A DNA stretch of 64,000 bases from Atrichornis clamosus (taxonomy: Eukaryota; Chordata; Aves; Passeriformes; Menuridae). This document shows, in pieces, positions 13,901 through 27,330 of this stretch. The stretch lies in assembly GCA_013400975.1 (NCBI GenBank), contig WBMZ01008983.1, forward strand, positions 1 to 64,000. Direction: 5' to 3'. Below the pieces are notes generated by a model. That model was not told the origin of the DNA. It worked only from the letters and a program-made list of their open reading frames with translations, and ran no database searches. Both the position numbers and the translations under genes were made by a program. Position 1 is the stretch's first letter, and the number at the start of each line of letters is the position of its first letter.

Positions 13901-16434
13901 CATGCCTAACTTACTCAAGGAGAAGGCAGCAACAGGGTTCAGCACTTACTCAGGAATAAGTAACTTTCCACAATAACACAAGTGTGCAAAATTCATTACA
14001 AGGCACAAAATATATAGGTGTGTTCCACTTGATTCCCATTTATTCAGTAGTATTTCTCTTGTGATACCTCTGTTAAGTATCACTTTAATGTTTCAGATTT
14101 CTTTTTCTTTTAGAAGAAAGCCTTTTCAAGGCATATTTGGCATAGATATACTGCAATGGATCCTTCCAGGCTGTCCATACACGTGTTAATCAAGTTGGAC
14201 TAAGTTCTGGAAAAAAAATATTTGGGTTAACCCAGTGTGTAAAGCAAGTCACATTACTGGGCACCGTTTAGGTGCAACGGAGACTTTCAATTAGTCTCTC
14301 CTGCTCCAACCTTATTACTCATCTTTACTGTATCTTCCCCCAAGTGACTAAAATTAAATTTCTTTTTTTCTTAAAGATGAAACTTTAGGGTGATTGAGAA
14401 GGATCATTTTCCTAAGGGGATAGAAGGATATGAAATTACATGGCAGACTGGTGTACTTCATAGTGTACTTCAGGAAAATGGTGACTGTAGCTGTTTTTTT
14501 TATGAAATATAGAGATACTGAGCACATTTTCTGTCAGTCACAGCATGAATTCAAGGAAAATATCCCAACACTGCAGAGCTATATCTGGATCCCTGCTCAT
14601 GTAGTTGAGATCAGAAACCTTCCCATTGTTCTTACATTATGAGTCACAAGGAAGCATGAACTGCCTGATCAGCTGAAGAATTTGGCTGTCTTTCCAGAAA
14701 CACAAGGCTTGCTGGCATTTGGGAATGGTGGCCAAGCCTTGGGTGGGCTGGTGTGGAGCAGGGGCTATTAAAGGCTACGTCTTCTTTGATTCCAGAATGT
14801 CGTCATAGTCTGCTGCAGTTAGGAAAAGAAGCACATATCAAGAAACAAAGGGAAAAGAAAACAAGATTGCAGATTTCATTTCTAAACAACTAGTCTGGAG
14901 GTCAGCTCAGGGACCTGAATTTCAGTAAAGCTTTAGCAGCAGGAGCACTCTGTCTGTTTGTGGCTGAAGAGGTTCTTAACCTTAATAAAGGAGTTAGAAC
15001 TAATATGATTCTTCTTTTCTCAATAATCCATGTTGCTCAGATGGGTTCCTAGCAGCATATTCAGGGTTAAGAACATCGACACTGGAGAGAAGCATTTGTG
15101 ACAGTAGCTGTGGTTCCCAACTTTCCTGCTTTCAGGGATTAACAAGCAGGCTCTGTCCATGAGGGCTGTCATGTTCTTGAACGCTGCAGTAGGAAGAAAA
15201 TTGAACTTTGCTTGTCTTCAATGGGTAGTTTTTAATGACACATCCTGGTTGTCATCTCTTTCTGTAAAACACAAAGGGGAAATGAAAAGGCAAATGGCAT
15301 TTGTGATAAAGCATGCACAGGTTTCTTCCCTACTAATATTTCTGCAAATCCATTTGGTTTTATATGGCACCATGGTTCTGCCCCTCTCTGTCACTTTCAA
15401 GGACAATGAATATAACTGGCAATTAACATATAGCATTTTGTCATTTTTGACAACTTTAATAACCTTATAAATCCCTAGCCATGTCAGGGAAATGGTGCTG
15501 TATACCCCCCAAAAGAAATAAATCACCTGCAAACGCAACAAACCTTTTAATTTAATGTAAGAAAAAGGATTCAAATAATTCTCATTGAACTTGCAGCCAA
15601 CAGGAATCCTAGATACATCTTCTTTGCCTAGTTATTTCTGCCTACACACGGACACAAAGGACACAGGGACACAAATCTTCTTGAGGACTTGACCAGAGCT
15701 GTACCATTCATCTCTAGGCTGGGGTCTCAGACCGTTCACAGGCTCCATTTGGAACTGGAGTTTGGGATCCACACAGGATTTTATTTGATCTGATTTACAA
15801 GCACTCTGATACAAATGCTCTTGTAACTGGCTGCCCTATTCTATAAAACTTCACTTTTGTCAACAGATTTTCTGGAAGGGCATCGTCTGAGCAACAGTCA
15901 TCCATATACACCAGACCACACAGTATTTACCTTGAAATATCTATTTAGATTTACCAAGTTATCAGAAGTCTCTAACAAATCTCTTAGCTTGCTTGAATAA
16001 TTTGTTATAATTTATAAGATCATTAAGATCTTATATCTTATTATCTTATATTATTATTATCTTAAATGCAAACATCTTCGTGAAAATTTTGTAACTGCGT
16101 CTTACTCTGTGTTTAACAGATTACTTTCCACCTAGAATCCTACACACAACTGTAGGGCTTTTTCCCCCCTTCCAGACCTTTAATTAGTTTTTCTTTCTTG
16201 TAGATTCATCTTGCATTACTCGATGTTTTGCTGCCATGCATGTAACAGAATGGAATCTTGTCATTTGTTATCAAGACAATGGTAATTAGTACAGCAATTT
16301 ATACAGTAAAGTGTGATCTCCACAGTTATCCATACAGTAAGCTGAACTAGTAGTGGCTTCTCCTCTAATTTGTTAAAGGTAGCAAAGGTGACTGTTCATG
16401 GAAAAATCTGTCTCCTTCTCTCCTTAAATATTTT

Positions 16435-16445
16435 GGGGGGGGGGG
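16435..16445. repeat. G11 homopolymer
   Basis: Eleven consecutive G on the plus strand (C on minus), embedded in AT-rich sequence. It is the longest G run in the window and could also be a sequencing-length artefact. Confidence 0.85.
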
Positions 16446-19400
16446 TTCATGGTTGTTTAGTTTTTCTCTTAAACAGCTGCAATTAGGATTATTTCATCAG
16501 AGCTACAAACACCAAATGCAGAACTTAATATAGTTCAACATAGTGTTGGACAGCTTCGTACTGAAGATTAATTAGGTGCTAATGCATTTAAAGGCAGTTT
16601 TTATCTTTGCTGGCCCCTAAATTTACACATACTCAGTGTCTGCATGTTCTCAGTGTACTGTATATAACAGAGGCTGATAGATCTGTGAGGTAAAACTCTT
16701 CCTTCTGCAACTGCTGCTGAGTAGCTATTTGCAGTCAGACTGCAGCATCTTATCCTGTTAGAAAAGCAGCCCAGAGAGTAATGTGGACCATATCAGAGCC
16801 ATTGTAAAGTGCGCCCTCCTCCTTCAGGCACAGTGGGAGTCAAACTGCAGTAACATCAGATGCAGGAGTTTAGATACGGATAAATGTGTCTAGGAAAAGA
16901 AAAGAGTAGGAACTTAGATGATCTATGGATAAGATGTAAACTAGAGGGCTTTAAACCAGTTTGCCATGACAGACATGAAGTATGAACCTATCATGCCATT
17001 CCTAACTTCTCTGTAGAGGTAGAATTTATTTTTTATAGTAATACAAATTCTCATCAAGCCTCTCTCTCCCTTAATTTCTGATTTTTTCCTTGGTTATACA
17101 GTTATATCCACAGTCTTCTCCCTAAATCCTATTTCCCCTGTCAAGAGAACATTGCTGCAAACGGCTCTGTAACTTTCTTCCTGCTTCCCCTTAAAAGGCC
17201 TTCTATCCCAGCAGCTGCTTGGCTACAGTTCTGGAAATGCTCACCAAAGTCGTAAAGTCAGAAGAGTGTTTAAACTTACAAAACATCAACATCTCTGATG
17301 CGCAGAAACGTTCTCTATATTGATCTATATTGTTACTGGTAAATGAAGGACACAGAAGCACAGACACATTGCATTCCTGTATATATGTGCTTGAGCTTTT
17401 ACTGATTTCACCCAATGAGAGTGAACTTGATGAGTTTTAAAAAAAGAAAAAGTCCATGATTCCTGTGATAGTGAATCAGTACAAGCTTTGTGAGAGTGAC
17501 CCACTTCTGCTGTTATTTTCTTAGAGGAATTTACAATAGAAAACAAACAGGAAATGGTTTCTCAAAGAGACTGATATAATTATGACACTGGCAAAGAAAA
17601 GGTTAGCTTCACTCAAAATGCTGCTGAGAACAAGAGGAAGGGCATCCCCTAGTGGTTCAGCCTTGGCTGGGTGGCAGCATGAGGCACGCTGTGTGCTGCA
17701 GAGCCTACTGCTGAGCCTGTTGCTGAGCAAACTGCCAAACCCTGCCCCCTTGCAGATACTTACCTTTACAAATTAACCATCCACTCTTCACAGAGCCTGC
17801 TGAAATATCTCTCACTGATTCTGACGGGCACCAGGGATCTTTGCACGTCGTCCCACACTCCACTTAACTCTGCAGAAGGGTCCCCCTCAAACCTCACCAG
17901 TGATCTGATTCCTTAGTTATTCTGCTGCTGCATAGCCTTAGGTGAGCACTGTCTTTAACACAAACTCAAAGCTGAATCTTCTTCAGTGTTTCCTGAGTTC
18001 CTTGGGTTTGTGCTTCTCTGAAATGTCACTGTTCATTTTAAATGCGGAAAGGTATAGAGGTGTGTTCTTGACTAACAATTATCAATTAAAAGCACATAAG
18101 GGTATTTCCCAAACACAAGAAATGACAACTAGCTGACAACTGATTCTTCTGAGAAGGCAGAAAGACTGGAAATGCTGACTCTTTGGCTTAAGATACTATG
18201 ATATGCAGTCCCAGCTGGATATTGAATGAAATATAAAGGCTAGACAGACCAGGGAATTAGAAAATCACACACAGAGACATAGACAGGCACATGCAAACAT
18301 TTGAAAAGATATTTAAAACTTTCAAAGTCTTTCTGTGCTGACTAAACACCCAAACCATTGTTAACAGAAATTCTCCATACCAGAGCTTTCAGTAGCAGAT
18401 GCACTTCCCTTGAAAATAAATTACAGGACACAGAGCATTATTCTCTATTTCTATAATCAGATGTGTTCCTGTTTTCAATTTTGGATTACACAATTCACTC
18501 AAAAAATTAAGACAGAAGTAAATGCTGCTTTTCAAATCCAAAATCTAAACCAGAAATTTGGACCTATTCTATGTGTTGAATATGCCCAAGACCAGCAATA
18601 GAGGAAAATTTAACACAGAACTAACATTTAAGGAACATAAAGAGAAACATTTGCTATTCTTTGTCAAGTTCTTGAAGCATTTACTCACTTGTTGGAGTTA
18701 ATGCTAACAAGCCATCCTGTAAGCATCAGAAATCTATCTGTTTTGTTAGTATTTGTGATTTCATGGAAGAACATGTTTCTGAATAATTTTTGGGGAGTAC
18801 CAACCTGATTTTATAGATGAAAGGAAAAAAGCAACACAGTCTTAAAAAGATTTATATCTGAAGAATGTACCATCCTCTCCCTTCCATAGTACTCCCACAT
18901 GCACTTCAGATACATTCAGTACATAAATCTATACCTAACTATTTTAATTTTTGCTCCTCAGTTCACCTTTAAATGCAGCAGGAAAAGAATGGAAAAAAAT
19001 CCAACATCTTACAGCCACGAGTAGTTGAAGAAATCTCTTTCTAACGTGACAAACCTACCTGTGGGACGATGATGATTGAATCTGAATGTTTTACAAGAAG
19101 AATGAGTTCCCCATAAAGAATGAAGTTCTTCCAAGAAAATTGTGTTTCTATGCTTATGTGAGTCAAATATAGAACTGGCAAAATATAAGGCAAAAAGCCT
19201 CAAACAAACATCACCTTTGTACCAGTATTTAATAGAAGCCAGAAGTCTGTTCTGTGCAAAAGCTGATGGGAAAGTGGGTGAAGTGACATGAGTAAATAGT
19301 ATAAATAATAGTATTCTATAAAAACACCAGAAAAAATAATAAATGCAATAATGACCTTCACTAAAATCAGCGTTGCTTTAAAGACTCAAATCATCCTTCA

Positions 19401-22400
19401 GTGCTTGTGTCCTATCCTCACTTCCAGTTCCCCAAACTAAAGCAAAGCACAGCCTGCCATTTGCCCTCCTCAGTTCCCCCTGCTGCCTGAAGATGGTGTA
19501 GAGACAGCTTGTTTTAACCCTTTGACAAACGTTTTAAACATAGTGAGGTTTTAAGACGTATATACAAGTCAGCAGACAACTGGTTAGAGAAAAAGTATTA
19601 GCTCCTGACGGGCTGGAATATCCTGCCCGGAGGCACCCACTGGCCTGGAAGACCTGACCAAGTGGGCAACAGGAAGGACATGCCAGCAGTGGACACCATG
19701 CCAAATCCACTTGCCCAGCTTACTGACTTAGAGAAAACAACCTTTCACAGGTAGCTACTCATGTCTTCAAATACTGCTACCAAAAAAAAAAAAGAGTACT
19801 GCCCTTGGAATTAACCACCCTCTTATGGTTAAGGAACTTCATATCTGTGACAATCCAGCAAAGAAACACAGTGTTGGACAGAAAGGCAATAGACAAACTG
19901 CCCTTCTGATCCGAGGTTCACAACTAGAAGGCTCTGCTGAGCAGACAGAAAGCTTCACTGGGACACATTTTTCTCCTTCCTACTCTCATGGACAGAACAG
20001 CACGCCACAGCCACAGGGAATGCCATACGCACACAGAGGGGCTCAGTGATGTACCAATGGAGCCAGTTCACAGTCTTGTCGGAGTTCAAATCAGAACTGC
20101 AGAAGAAGCAGATGAAGAAGGAAAAGGTTTGTTCTTCAAAGCACTAATTGCTATGACATCTGTGGCTTTTTCTTGCTGCTTTCTTCACAGAGATTGCAAT
20201 AGCTGGCAAATAATCAACATGTGGACAAAGCTCTTTGTATCCTGATGACAAAAGAGGCTGTTTACTACAGAATAGCACAGCTCATGAGATCTATGATCCT
20301 GTGCTGCACGATTGATCTATATTCAGACATCAAATTGACCAGGATAGGAAGGCTGACACCAGAACTGTGGCAGTAAAGTCATCTGCAAAACTCTTTTTTT
20401 TTTTTTTCTGGAATTTTTAGCTAGGACCATGCCCTGAATATTAATTTAGCAATTGTACTCTCTGAAATTACTGAAGAAAATTCCTCTGCTTCTTTAGCTG
20501 ACCCTTCTCTGTATCCTGACAGAAAAAAACCCTAACAGACTGGTAATTGTTATCCAGTGGGTATAGTGATCCTATATATCCTATAGATATTTCCTTTGTT
20601 AGGTTTCAGGATGTCTTCCACTTGAATGAGTCTCAATTATCATGATGCACAGGATTAAATTAATCTCTCAGACAATCTCTTTGGCTTCAGGGTAGTTATT
20701 TTGAAGCTAAGGACAAGCTGGCAATAATCCTATTTGAGTCCTCCTGAATTTGTATGGTGATGTTTGCAGAACACATATAATACTCCTGTCTGCAAATGTA
20801 ACCCCTTATCATTGATGACAAAGGTATTTTATCATCTCACTGTAAGCAGGAACAGGATCAGGAAATTACACTGCCAAATACAACTGTGAGTAGGGTTATA
20901 TCCAGCTAGATAGAAAATACCATGTATTTGAATGACTGACTTGCTTGAAAGCATCATATACCAAGGAGGTATTTTCACCTTCTGCATGTTTTTGTCTTCT
21001 GTAACAGTAAAATAAAGGTTGGTTTTAGTGTATCTTACCCTATTAAATGGACTTGAAATGTGTTGCTTTTCACACTGAGGTAATGCAGAATGCATAAACA
21101 AACAGCAAAACTACCTCTAGCATAAAATTTTGCATAAAATTTATGAGAAGACGTTAGTTCTTTACTATGAACTACAGTTTTGTTGCATATAGTAGTTATT
21201 TTATATAAACGATTTTATACATTAACAGTTCTATTTAAACAGGACAATAAAGACATCTTTTCTTCATTTTTTTTTTCTTTTGCAGAACTGCCAAATTCAC
21301 ATGACATAAGATTTCTTTTCTTTCAACAATTAGAAAAAGTGGGTTTCCCAGTTTTCTGGTTCTTGTGGGTTTAGAAATAGTAATAACAATCCAACCCAAT
21401 ACTCAATAAAACTAATAGAATCACTCAACAAGCACTGTTCAAATTAAGAAAATATGTACTTTTAGTTAGGTGAAGTAGCTTTTCTGAAATTTCTTCTCAA
21501 TACTGTCTTCACAATTGCCTTCTGATGACAACTACACTACTGGATTGAGCTGTTAAGTGCTAGAGAAAGGAAATCATAGGTATTTTTTGAACAGTTATCC
21601 AAAGTCTCCCTAGCAAAGTCCTTCTGTCTTGAGTTCAGTGCAAGCAAAGCAGCTGATGCCATAAAAATAGTCACTAAAAACACCAATGCCAGAAATTATA
21701 TACTCAGAAATCTGGCACAACAGTTCACCTTATGACTCTGCTTTCTCTGAGCATCAAAGTTCAGAATTCTATTTTTCAGCAATGTTAAGGCCTAGAGTTT
21801 TCAATTTCCCCCTAATTTCTTGCAGGGCATGGGAAAGATGGCATTTACCTATGACTGGTTTCTTGTTTAGTTAGTGATCAGATCAATTTCTTGAGAAATT
21901 CTAATCACTAGTACAGTGCAAAGAAAATCCTGTTGGAAATTATCACCATATCTGGACTGGAGGCAAGGAATGCTTGGTTGTTATTTATTTGCTTGTCTGT
22001 TTGTGGTTTTTTAAAGAAAAAATACTGCTTTCTAGTTGGCAACAGAGACTGAACAAGTCTGAACAAGACTAAACCTTACATGTTCCCTGCACAAAGCTTA
22101 AGACATCCAGACAGCACACACAAGACACTGGGAAGTCTGGAAAGCTAAAAAGACAGAGGTATCTTTAAAATAATGTGTTACTATTACTGCTGTCCTGCTT
22201 CTTCTAAGTGCTGTAACACAGGACACCTTGCAAGGATCTGAAGGGCTGTGCTTTGATGGCAAGGAGCAGCAGTATAGAAGTGGGTAGCTATAAAGGATAG
22301 TGACAACAAGAACACAGTAACTTTAATGAAATTAGTTCTCCTGTACTTCTGAGCTCAAACTGTCCTCTGCTGACTACCAAATAATTTATATTTCAGACTC

Positions 22401-22913
22401 TCCTGATTCGTGGGTACCTTCACTGCTTTCATGAAGATTGTAAGTGGAGATACAGAGAATATGGACTGGAAATGTGCAAATTCTAATTTTCACCATAAAC
22501 ATAAAAAAATAGCTAGACAGACAAAGCAATAATTTGGAAAAAAACTCAAGTAAATTTAAAAAGGTATACTTTTATTTTAAAACATATGCTTGAAAAGTTT
22601 GTCTGCAGAAGAAGTCTCATTTAATCATCCTGCTTCACTCAGGTATGCTTCATGTGAGTGTACCTGTGTCAAAATGCCAGTATTTTGCTATGTTTTGCCA
22701 AACCTGCTACTGCTGAGTTTTCCACTGTGAGTGCTGAATGGGGCTAGTGCCAGACGTGCTGTATTTAAAGCTTCTACTGTATTTCTACTACATCTGTGGC
22801 ATTTCTGGCAAAGAATTGTCTGATGAGTAAACATTTTTTTGTGGTATAGATAATGATGCAACAAAGCTGTTAGTTATTTAGTTAAAAGGTGTACATTAGA
22901 TGTGTAGCAGAAT

Positions 22914-22975
22914 GGTCCTCATGAACAGAGGTCCTCATGAACTTCATGGTCCTCATGAACATGGTCCTTATGAAC
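22914..22975. repeat. 13-bp minisatellite, four copies
   Basis: Four copies of 'ggtcctcatgaac' start at 22,914, 22,930, 22,948 and 22,963. The last carries one C-to-T change. They are separated by 3-, 5- and 2-bp spacers. The irregular spacers suggest replication slippage followed by small indels. Confidence 0.92.
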
Positions 22976-23839
22976 AGTGGCAGAGTGACAGAGTTATGAA
23001 GCTGGGGGACTGATATTTATGCCTTTCTGTAACCCTGCAAAAACAAAAAGTATAAAAGAGAAATTCTCAAGTGTGTACCTGAGCACCATATGCCTACAGT
23101 ACTGTTGATGGGCTCATCCTGAAACAGACAAGGGACTTGGAGAAACTTTTGTGAAAACTGAGACTTTTTGATTTGGTATCCTGACTTCCACGTTGTAGTT
23201 ACCTTTAAGCAGCAATAAATACTAGATGAAAACGTTATCGGAAGGCAATCATGCTATATAGCCAATGGAAGCTTTTACACTGAGAATAATGAGGCAAGAA
23301 AATCCTAATGTCCTTGTTTATCCTGCAGATGAAATCCATGCTCATGGAGGCAATTACCAGGTTCACCATTTTTATACACTCAGCTCCACTGAGGGCCACC
23401 ACTTCCAGCCCCAGTTCTATCCAGTTGTTACTGTGGGTGATAGCCTCTGCATCTAAATGAAATCAACATTTCAACAGTTAGCAGAACAGCACATGCACGC
23501 AATATCCTTCTCTAATTTTTGTCATTCAAGTGTAATTATTACTTTCTGTTCTCATGAAAAAATGTTTATAAAAATCACTTCTGAGAGAAAGATCAATGTT
23601 TTCATAGGATGTGACTTACAAAAAAAACCCATGAGGACAATAAGCAAAGAAGATGATGATATTTTGCTGCCCATTTTCCCTGTCCTTAGGGGAATATTTC
23701 ACTACCATCAATAGTTTCCAATCTAATTCCATAGATTATGTAGTAATCTGCAGGGAAACTAACTGATTTGCAATATATTTTTGGATATTTGAAAGTGTGC
23801 AAAAGGTAGTCGTTGCTCTGTAAGAGGACTCTGTTAACC

Positions 23840-26130
23840 ACACAAAGGACTGCCCTGACCAGGTGCAGGGCCTTGCACTTGGCCTTGTTGAACCTCACAA
23901 GGTTGTCACAGATTCCTCTGTCAAGCTTCTTCAAGGTCCCTCTGGACGACATCCCCTCCCTCCAGCATGTCAACTGCACAACACACACGTGACCTGCTGA
24001 GGGTGCTCTTGGTCCCACTCTCCATGACACTGACAAAGATGTCAAACAGTGTCGGGCACAGAACTGAGCCCTTAGGAATGGCACTCACCACTGTTCTCCA
24101 CTTGGACATTGATCCCTTGATCACAACACTTTGAGCATCACCAATCCACCAATTCCTAATGCACTAAGTGGTTTACCCATCAAATCCACATCTCTCCAGC
24201 TTACAGACGAGAATGTTATGTGGGACAGGATCAAATGGTTTGCACAACTCCAGGTAGATGATGTCAGCTGCCCTTCCCTCATCCACCAACACTGTAATCC
24301 CATCGTAGAAGGCCACCAAATTTTCCAGGCAAGGTTTGCCCTTAGTGAAATTATGTTGGCTGTTGCCAATCACTTCTCTGTTTTTCCATGTCCATTAGCA
24401 CAGTTTTCAGGAGGATCTGCTCCATGATCTTGACAGGCACAGAGGTGAGACTGACTGGCCTGTAATTCCTCAGGTCTTTTTTATTTCCCTTTTTAAAAAC
24501 AGGGGTTATGATTCCCTTCCAACTCAAAATATTCTCTAAGTCTGTGACTCCCTTTTTCCCCAATCAGTGGGAACTTGATTGGACTGCCACAGCTTCTGAA
24601 ATATGATGGATTGTGGCTTAGCCATTTCATCTGGAAGTTCCCATTGGACCCATGGATGTATCTTACCGGTTGTATGGACTAGTGCACGTTCAGGTTCCTT
24701 AGATGGTTTTGAACCTGATGGTTTCCTACAGCGGGTGGTTCTTTATTCTCCCAGTCCCTGCCTTTGCCTTCTGCAAAGTGACATGTGGCTGAAGCACTTG
24801 CTAATGAGGACTAAGGCAAAAAAGTCAATGAGTAGCTCAGCTTTCTCCTGGGTACCATGGTCCTGGGTAACCAGGTCCCCCATTTCCTTCCAGAGAGGGC
24901 CCACACTTTCCCTCATCTTCCTTTTATCACCCACATACCTATAGAAGCTTTTAGTGATGCTCTTGATGTCCCTGGCCAGACTTAATTCTATTAGGGCCTT
25001 AGTTTTCCTCACTGATCTCTGGTTGCTTGGACAATCCCTCTGTATTGCTCCCAGACTACGTGTCCTTACTTCAACCTTCTGCAGGCTTCCTTTTCATGTT
25101 TGAGTTTATTCAGGTGCTCCCTGTTCACCCAAGGCCTCCTGGTGTTCTCCCCTACTTCCTCTTCATTGGGATGCATAGCTCCAGAGCTTGAGGTGATCCC
25201 TGAATAGTAACCCACTTTCTGGAGTGCCTCTTCATTCCGTGGCTTTATTCCACACTCTACCAAGAAGATCCCTGAACAGGCCAAAGTCTGCTCTCCTGAA
25301 GTCCAGGATAGTGACTGTCCAGGACAGTTGCTGTGCACCCTCCTTGCTGCCCAAAGGATCTCAAACTCCACCATTTCATGTAGCACATGCTGCACATGCT
25401 TCACATGCCCCACCAGCCCTTGCTTGATGGTGAGAATAAGGTTCAGCATAGCCCCTCTCCTTGTTGGTTCCTCTATCACTTGAAGAAGGAAGTTATCACT
25501 AACTCATTCCAGGAACTTCCTGGATTGCTTGTGCCTGTGTGGCCTCTCCAACACATATTGGGGTGGTTGAAGTTGTCCAGGAGAACGAGGCTTTGTGAAC
25601 ACAAGGCTGCTCCTGTCTGTGCTTAAAGGGCCTCTGCTTGGTCTTGGTCAGTCAGCCTGTAGCAGAACCACACTGTAATGTCAGCAGTCCCTGGTCTGCC
25701 TTTAGTCCTGACCCATAAGCTCTCCATCAGCTCCTCATCCACCCCCAGCTGAAGCTACACGAGTTACAGCTGGTCATCGACATAGTGGGCAACACCCCTT
25801 ACTCGACTTGCCTGCCTGTACTTCCATTCCAACACTTCAGTCATAACATCTGCACATAGGTATTTAAGTTTGGCCTCCATTGGAATGTCAGGAATTCCCT
25901 TGTGCTGCTCATCAGGTGCTTTCCTGCTGACCTGGGATCTCTCTTCAGGTTCTGGGCATCTATTTTTAGCACTGCCAAACTGGTAGGATTGGGAGGGACT
26001 GAGGTCCACCTCCTGCTGGTACCTTTAGCTTAAAGCCCTTCTCACCAGCTTGGCAAACTGTGGCCACTGATACTCTTCCCCTCCTCTGACAAATGGACCC
26101 ATCAGCCCTCAGTAGACCAGGTTTCTCAAA
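23840..26130 (-). mobile_element. CR1 LINE, 2.3-kb internal fragment (c)
   Basis: A long CR1 segment on the minus strand. From right to left in element order it has: a 5' segment ('tttagcttaaagcccttctc' near 26,025), the endonuclease region, the endonuclease-RT linker (translated piece at 25,066-25,479 with EEPTRRGAML), then RT motifs at 24,140-24,560. It stops at about 23,840 within the C-terminal RT region. The usual CR1 3' UTR and tail are absent, which is atypical because CR1 copies normally lose their 5' end. Frameshifts and stops break every frame. The plus-strand open frames in this interval are antisense shadows. Confidence 0.88.
24140..24563 (-). pseudogene. CR1 reverse-transcriptase relic (copy c)
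   Basis: Two overlapping minus-strand frames carry recognisable LINE RT blocks. One has [20 protein letters not shown] (24,351-24,563), and the next has [17 protein letters not shown] and [11 protein letters not shown] (24,173-24,373). Motif A of CR1 RT normally has a catalytic Asp in the 'YLDL' position, and here the codon near 24,249 gives Glu. The following block (23,921-24,124) has a motif-B-like segment but has lost the catalytic ADD motif. It is a dead gene fragment. Confidence 0.82.
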
Positions 26131-26527
26131 GCTTGCTCACTTCCTGTTTTCACCAGCATAACTCCTAGAGCAACAGCAAAGCAAATCAGCAAACACCAAG
26201 CTAAGGAACACAGTAAGTTTTGGTCTTCCCATTTCTTTCTTATGTGGCAAGGATCCAGTTTGCTGTTGAAGGTAGGAAGTAGAACTAGGAGCAAGTTCGT
26301 CTCTTAGTACAACTCTTATTTCGTGGCACTAGAGTACTTTGCAAACACTGCTAAATTCAGGCTCACAAGACTTCTGTCAAATGCTAAATATTTTTATATT
26401 TCATATAAGAAGAGTCATGAAGAGAGCTATTACACAGAGATAGGCAAAAAACCCATAACAAAACTGAAAAAAGAAAGGAAGGCTTTAACCAACAGATCAC
26501 ATATGACTTACTTAGAAGAGGATGTTT
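26131..26527 (-). other. Short unique stretch between CR1 (c) and LTR copy 2
   Basis: No feature is recognised. A catttctttct string near 26,230 superficially resembles the reverse of an acceptor plus Lys-Glu-Met codons, but the reading does not match MOB3B and the acceptor is poor. Confidence 0.45.
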
Positions 26528-27330
26528 TGTACTGGCCTTAACTTGCAGAGTTTTTATGGTAGGGGGCTATAGGGGTGGATTGTTGTGGCAGGAGGCCATG
26601 AACTGTCCTGTGCCAGCCTACTTCCAGCTGCCCCTAACACCATTGCAATAAACTCTCTAAAATTTTAACTAGAGAAGCACGTGGTCCCTCTGCTCACAAA
26701 TATTTAAGAAAGCAGCAGCTGTTAGAGGACAAATGGTGGCACTGTTGGGATGTGGTTGGAGACACACTCTTGGAAGGAAGTGCTGTCTGTCAGAGCAGGC
26801 ACAGCCCTGAAGGGACTCGTGGGTCATGGGATACCAGAGCAGGGACACTGCAGGGGGACTGTGTCCCACAGTAAACTCACATTGGAGTGGAGGAATACAA
26901 GTAAGAAGCAAGAAGGAACATGGTCCCAGTGTGCAGTGTCCCCAGTCTCCTGCATTGCCCCTCATCTCACCAAAAGGATTAGGAGTAGCTGTATGCAACA
27001 GGCAGCAGACTCAAGGTGAGTGGAGATCCGGAAGCAGGGAGAGGTTTTTTACTGAATTAGAGCTCGGGGAAGAAAGATGTTTCATTGCCAACTGTTTTGT
27101 TTAATTGTCTTTTTTACCTCAATACACAGATCAGTAATCAAAAGTTTTGTTAACTGGCAATAAATTAAATAAATTCCATGAAGCAAGATTGTTTTGCTCA
27201 TGATGTGCTTATGAAGTTATACTGTATATTTCTTAAGTCCTACATACTATGAAATACATTGTTAGAGAAAAGGGATCACAGGAAGGAAGTAGAGGGGCAT
27301 TACTTGCCATAGCTGTGCTAATGTTTGAAC
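26528..27330 (+). mobile_element. Diverged solo ERV LTR, copy 2 (plus orientation)
   Basis: This is the same LTR family as copies 1 and 3 but in the opposite orientation and more diverged. The start 'tgtactggcc' followed by 'ggtagggggctataggggtgg' corresponds to the family's 5' end, whose reverse complement ends copy 3. A TATA-like 'tatttaag' lies at 26,701-26,708. 'ggcaataaattaaataaatt' at about 27,156-27,175, with AATAAA at 27,159-27,164, matches the polyadenylation region. 'ttgttttgctcatgatg' follows at 27,189. The right edge is uncertain (about 27,300-27,330). No proviral interior is present. Confidence 0.6.

Larger units (their letters stand above)
9701..23839 (-). other. 14-kb non-coding stretch, probable MOB3B intron
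   Basis: This is the longest interval without a recognisable transposon. It has only short chance frames, AT-rich tracts (for example 15,990-16,068), homopolymers and microsatellites. A locally GC-richer patch at 19,600-20,110 and another at 11,330-11,560 have no identified function. Any conserved regulatory elements could only be found by alignment to other birds. Confidence 0.5.

Noticed and set aside
19988..20245. 85-codon frame with an acidic, exon-like segment (RTAEEADEEGKG)
   Set aside because: It looked briefly like an exon, but the following donor would be a weak 'gtttgt', no family was recognised, and it is on the opposite strand to MOB3B.
26215..26250. Possible last MOB3B exon (Lys-Glu-Met codons on the minus strand)
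   Set aside because: The codons after Lys-Glu-Met do not match the expected Thr-Ser-Arg-Met-Cys-His ending, and the acceptor lacks a pyrimidine tract.
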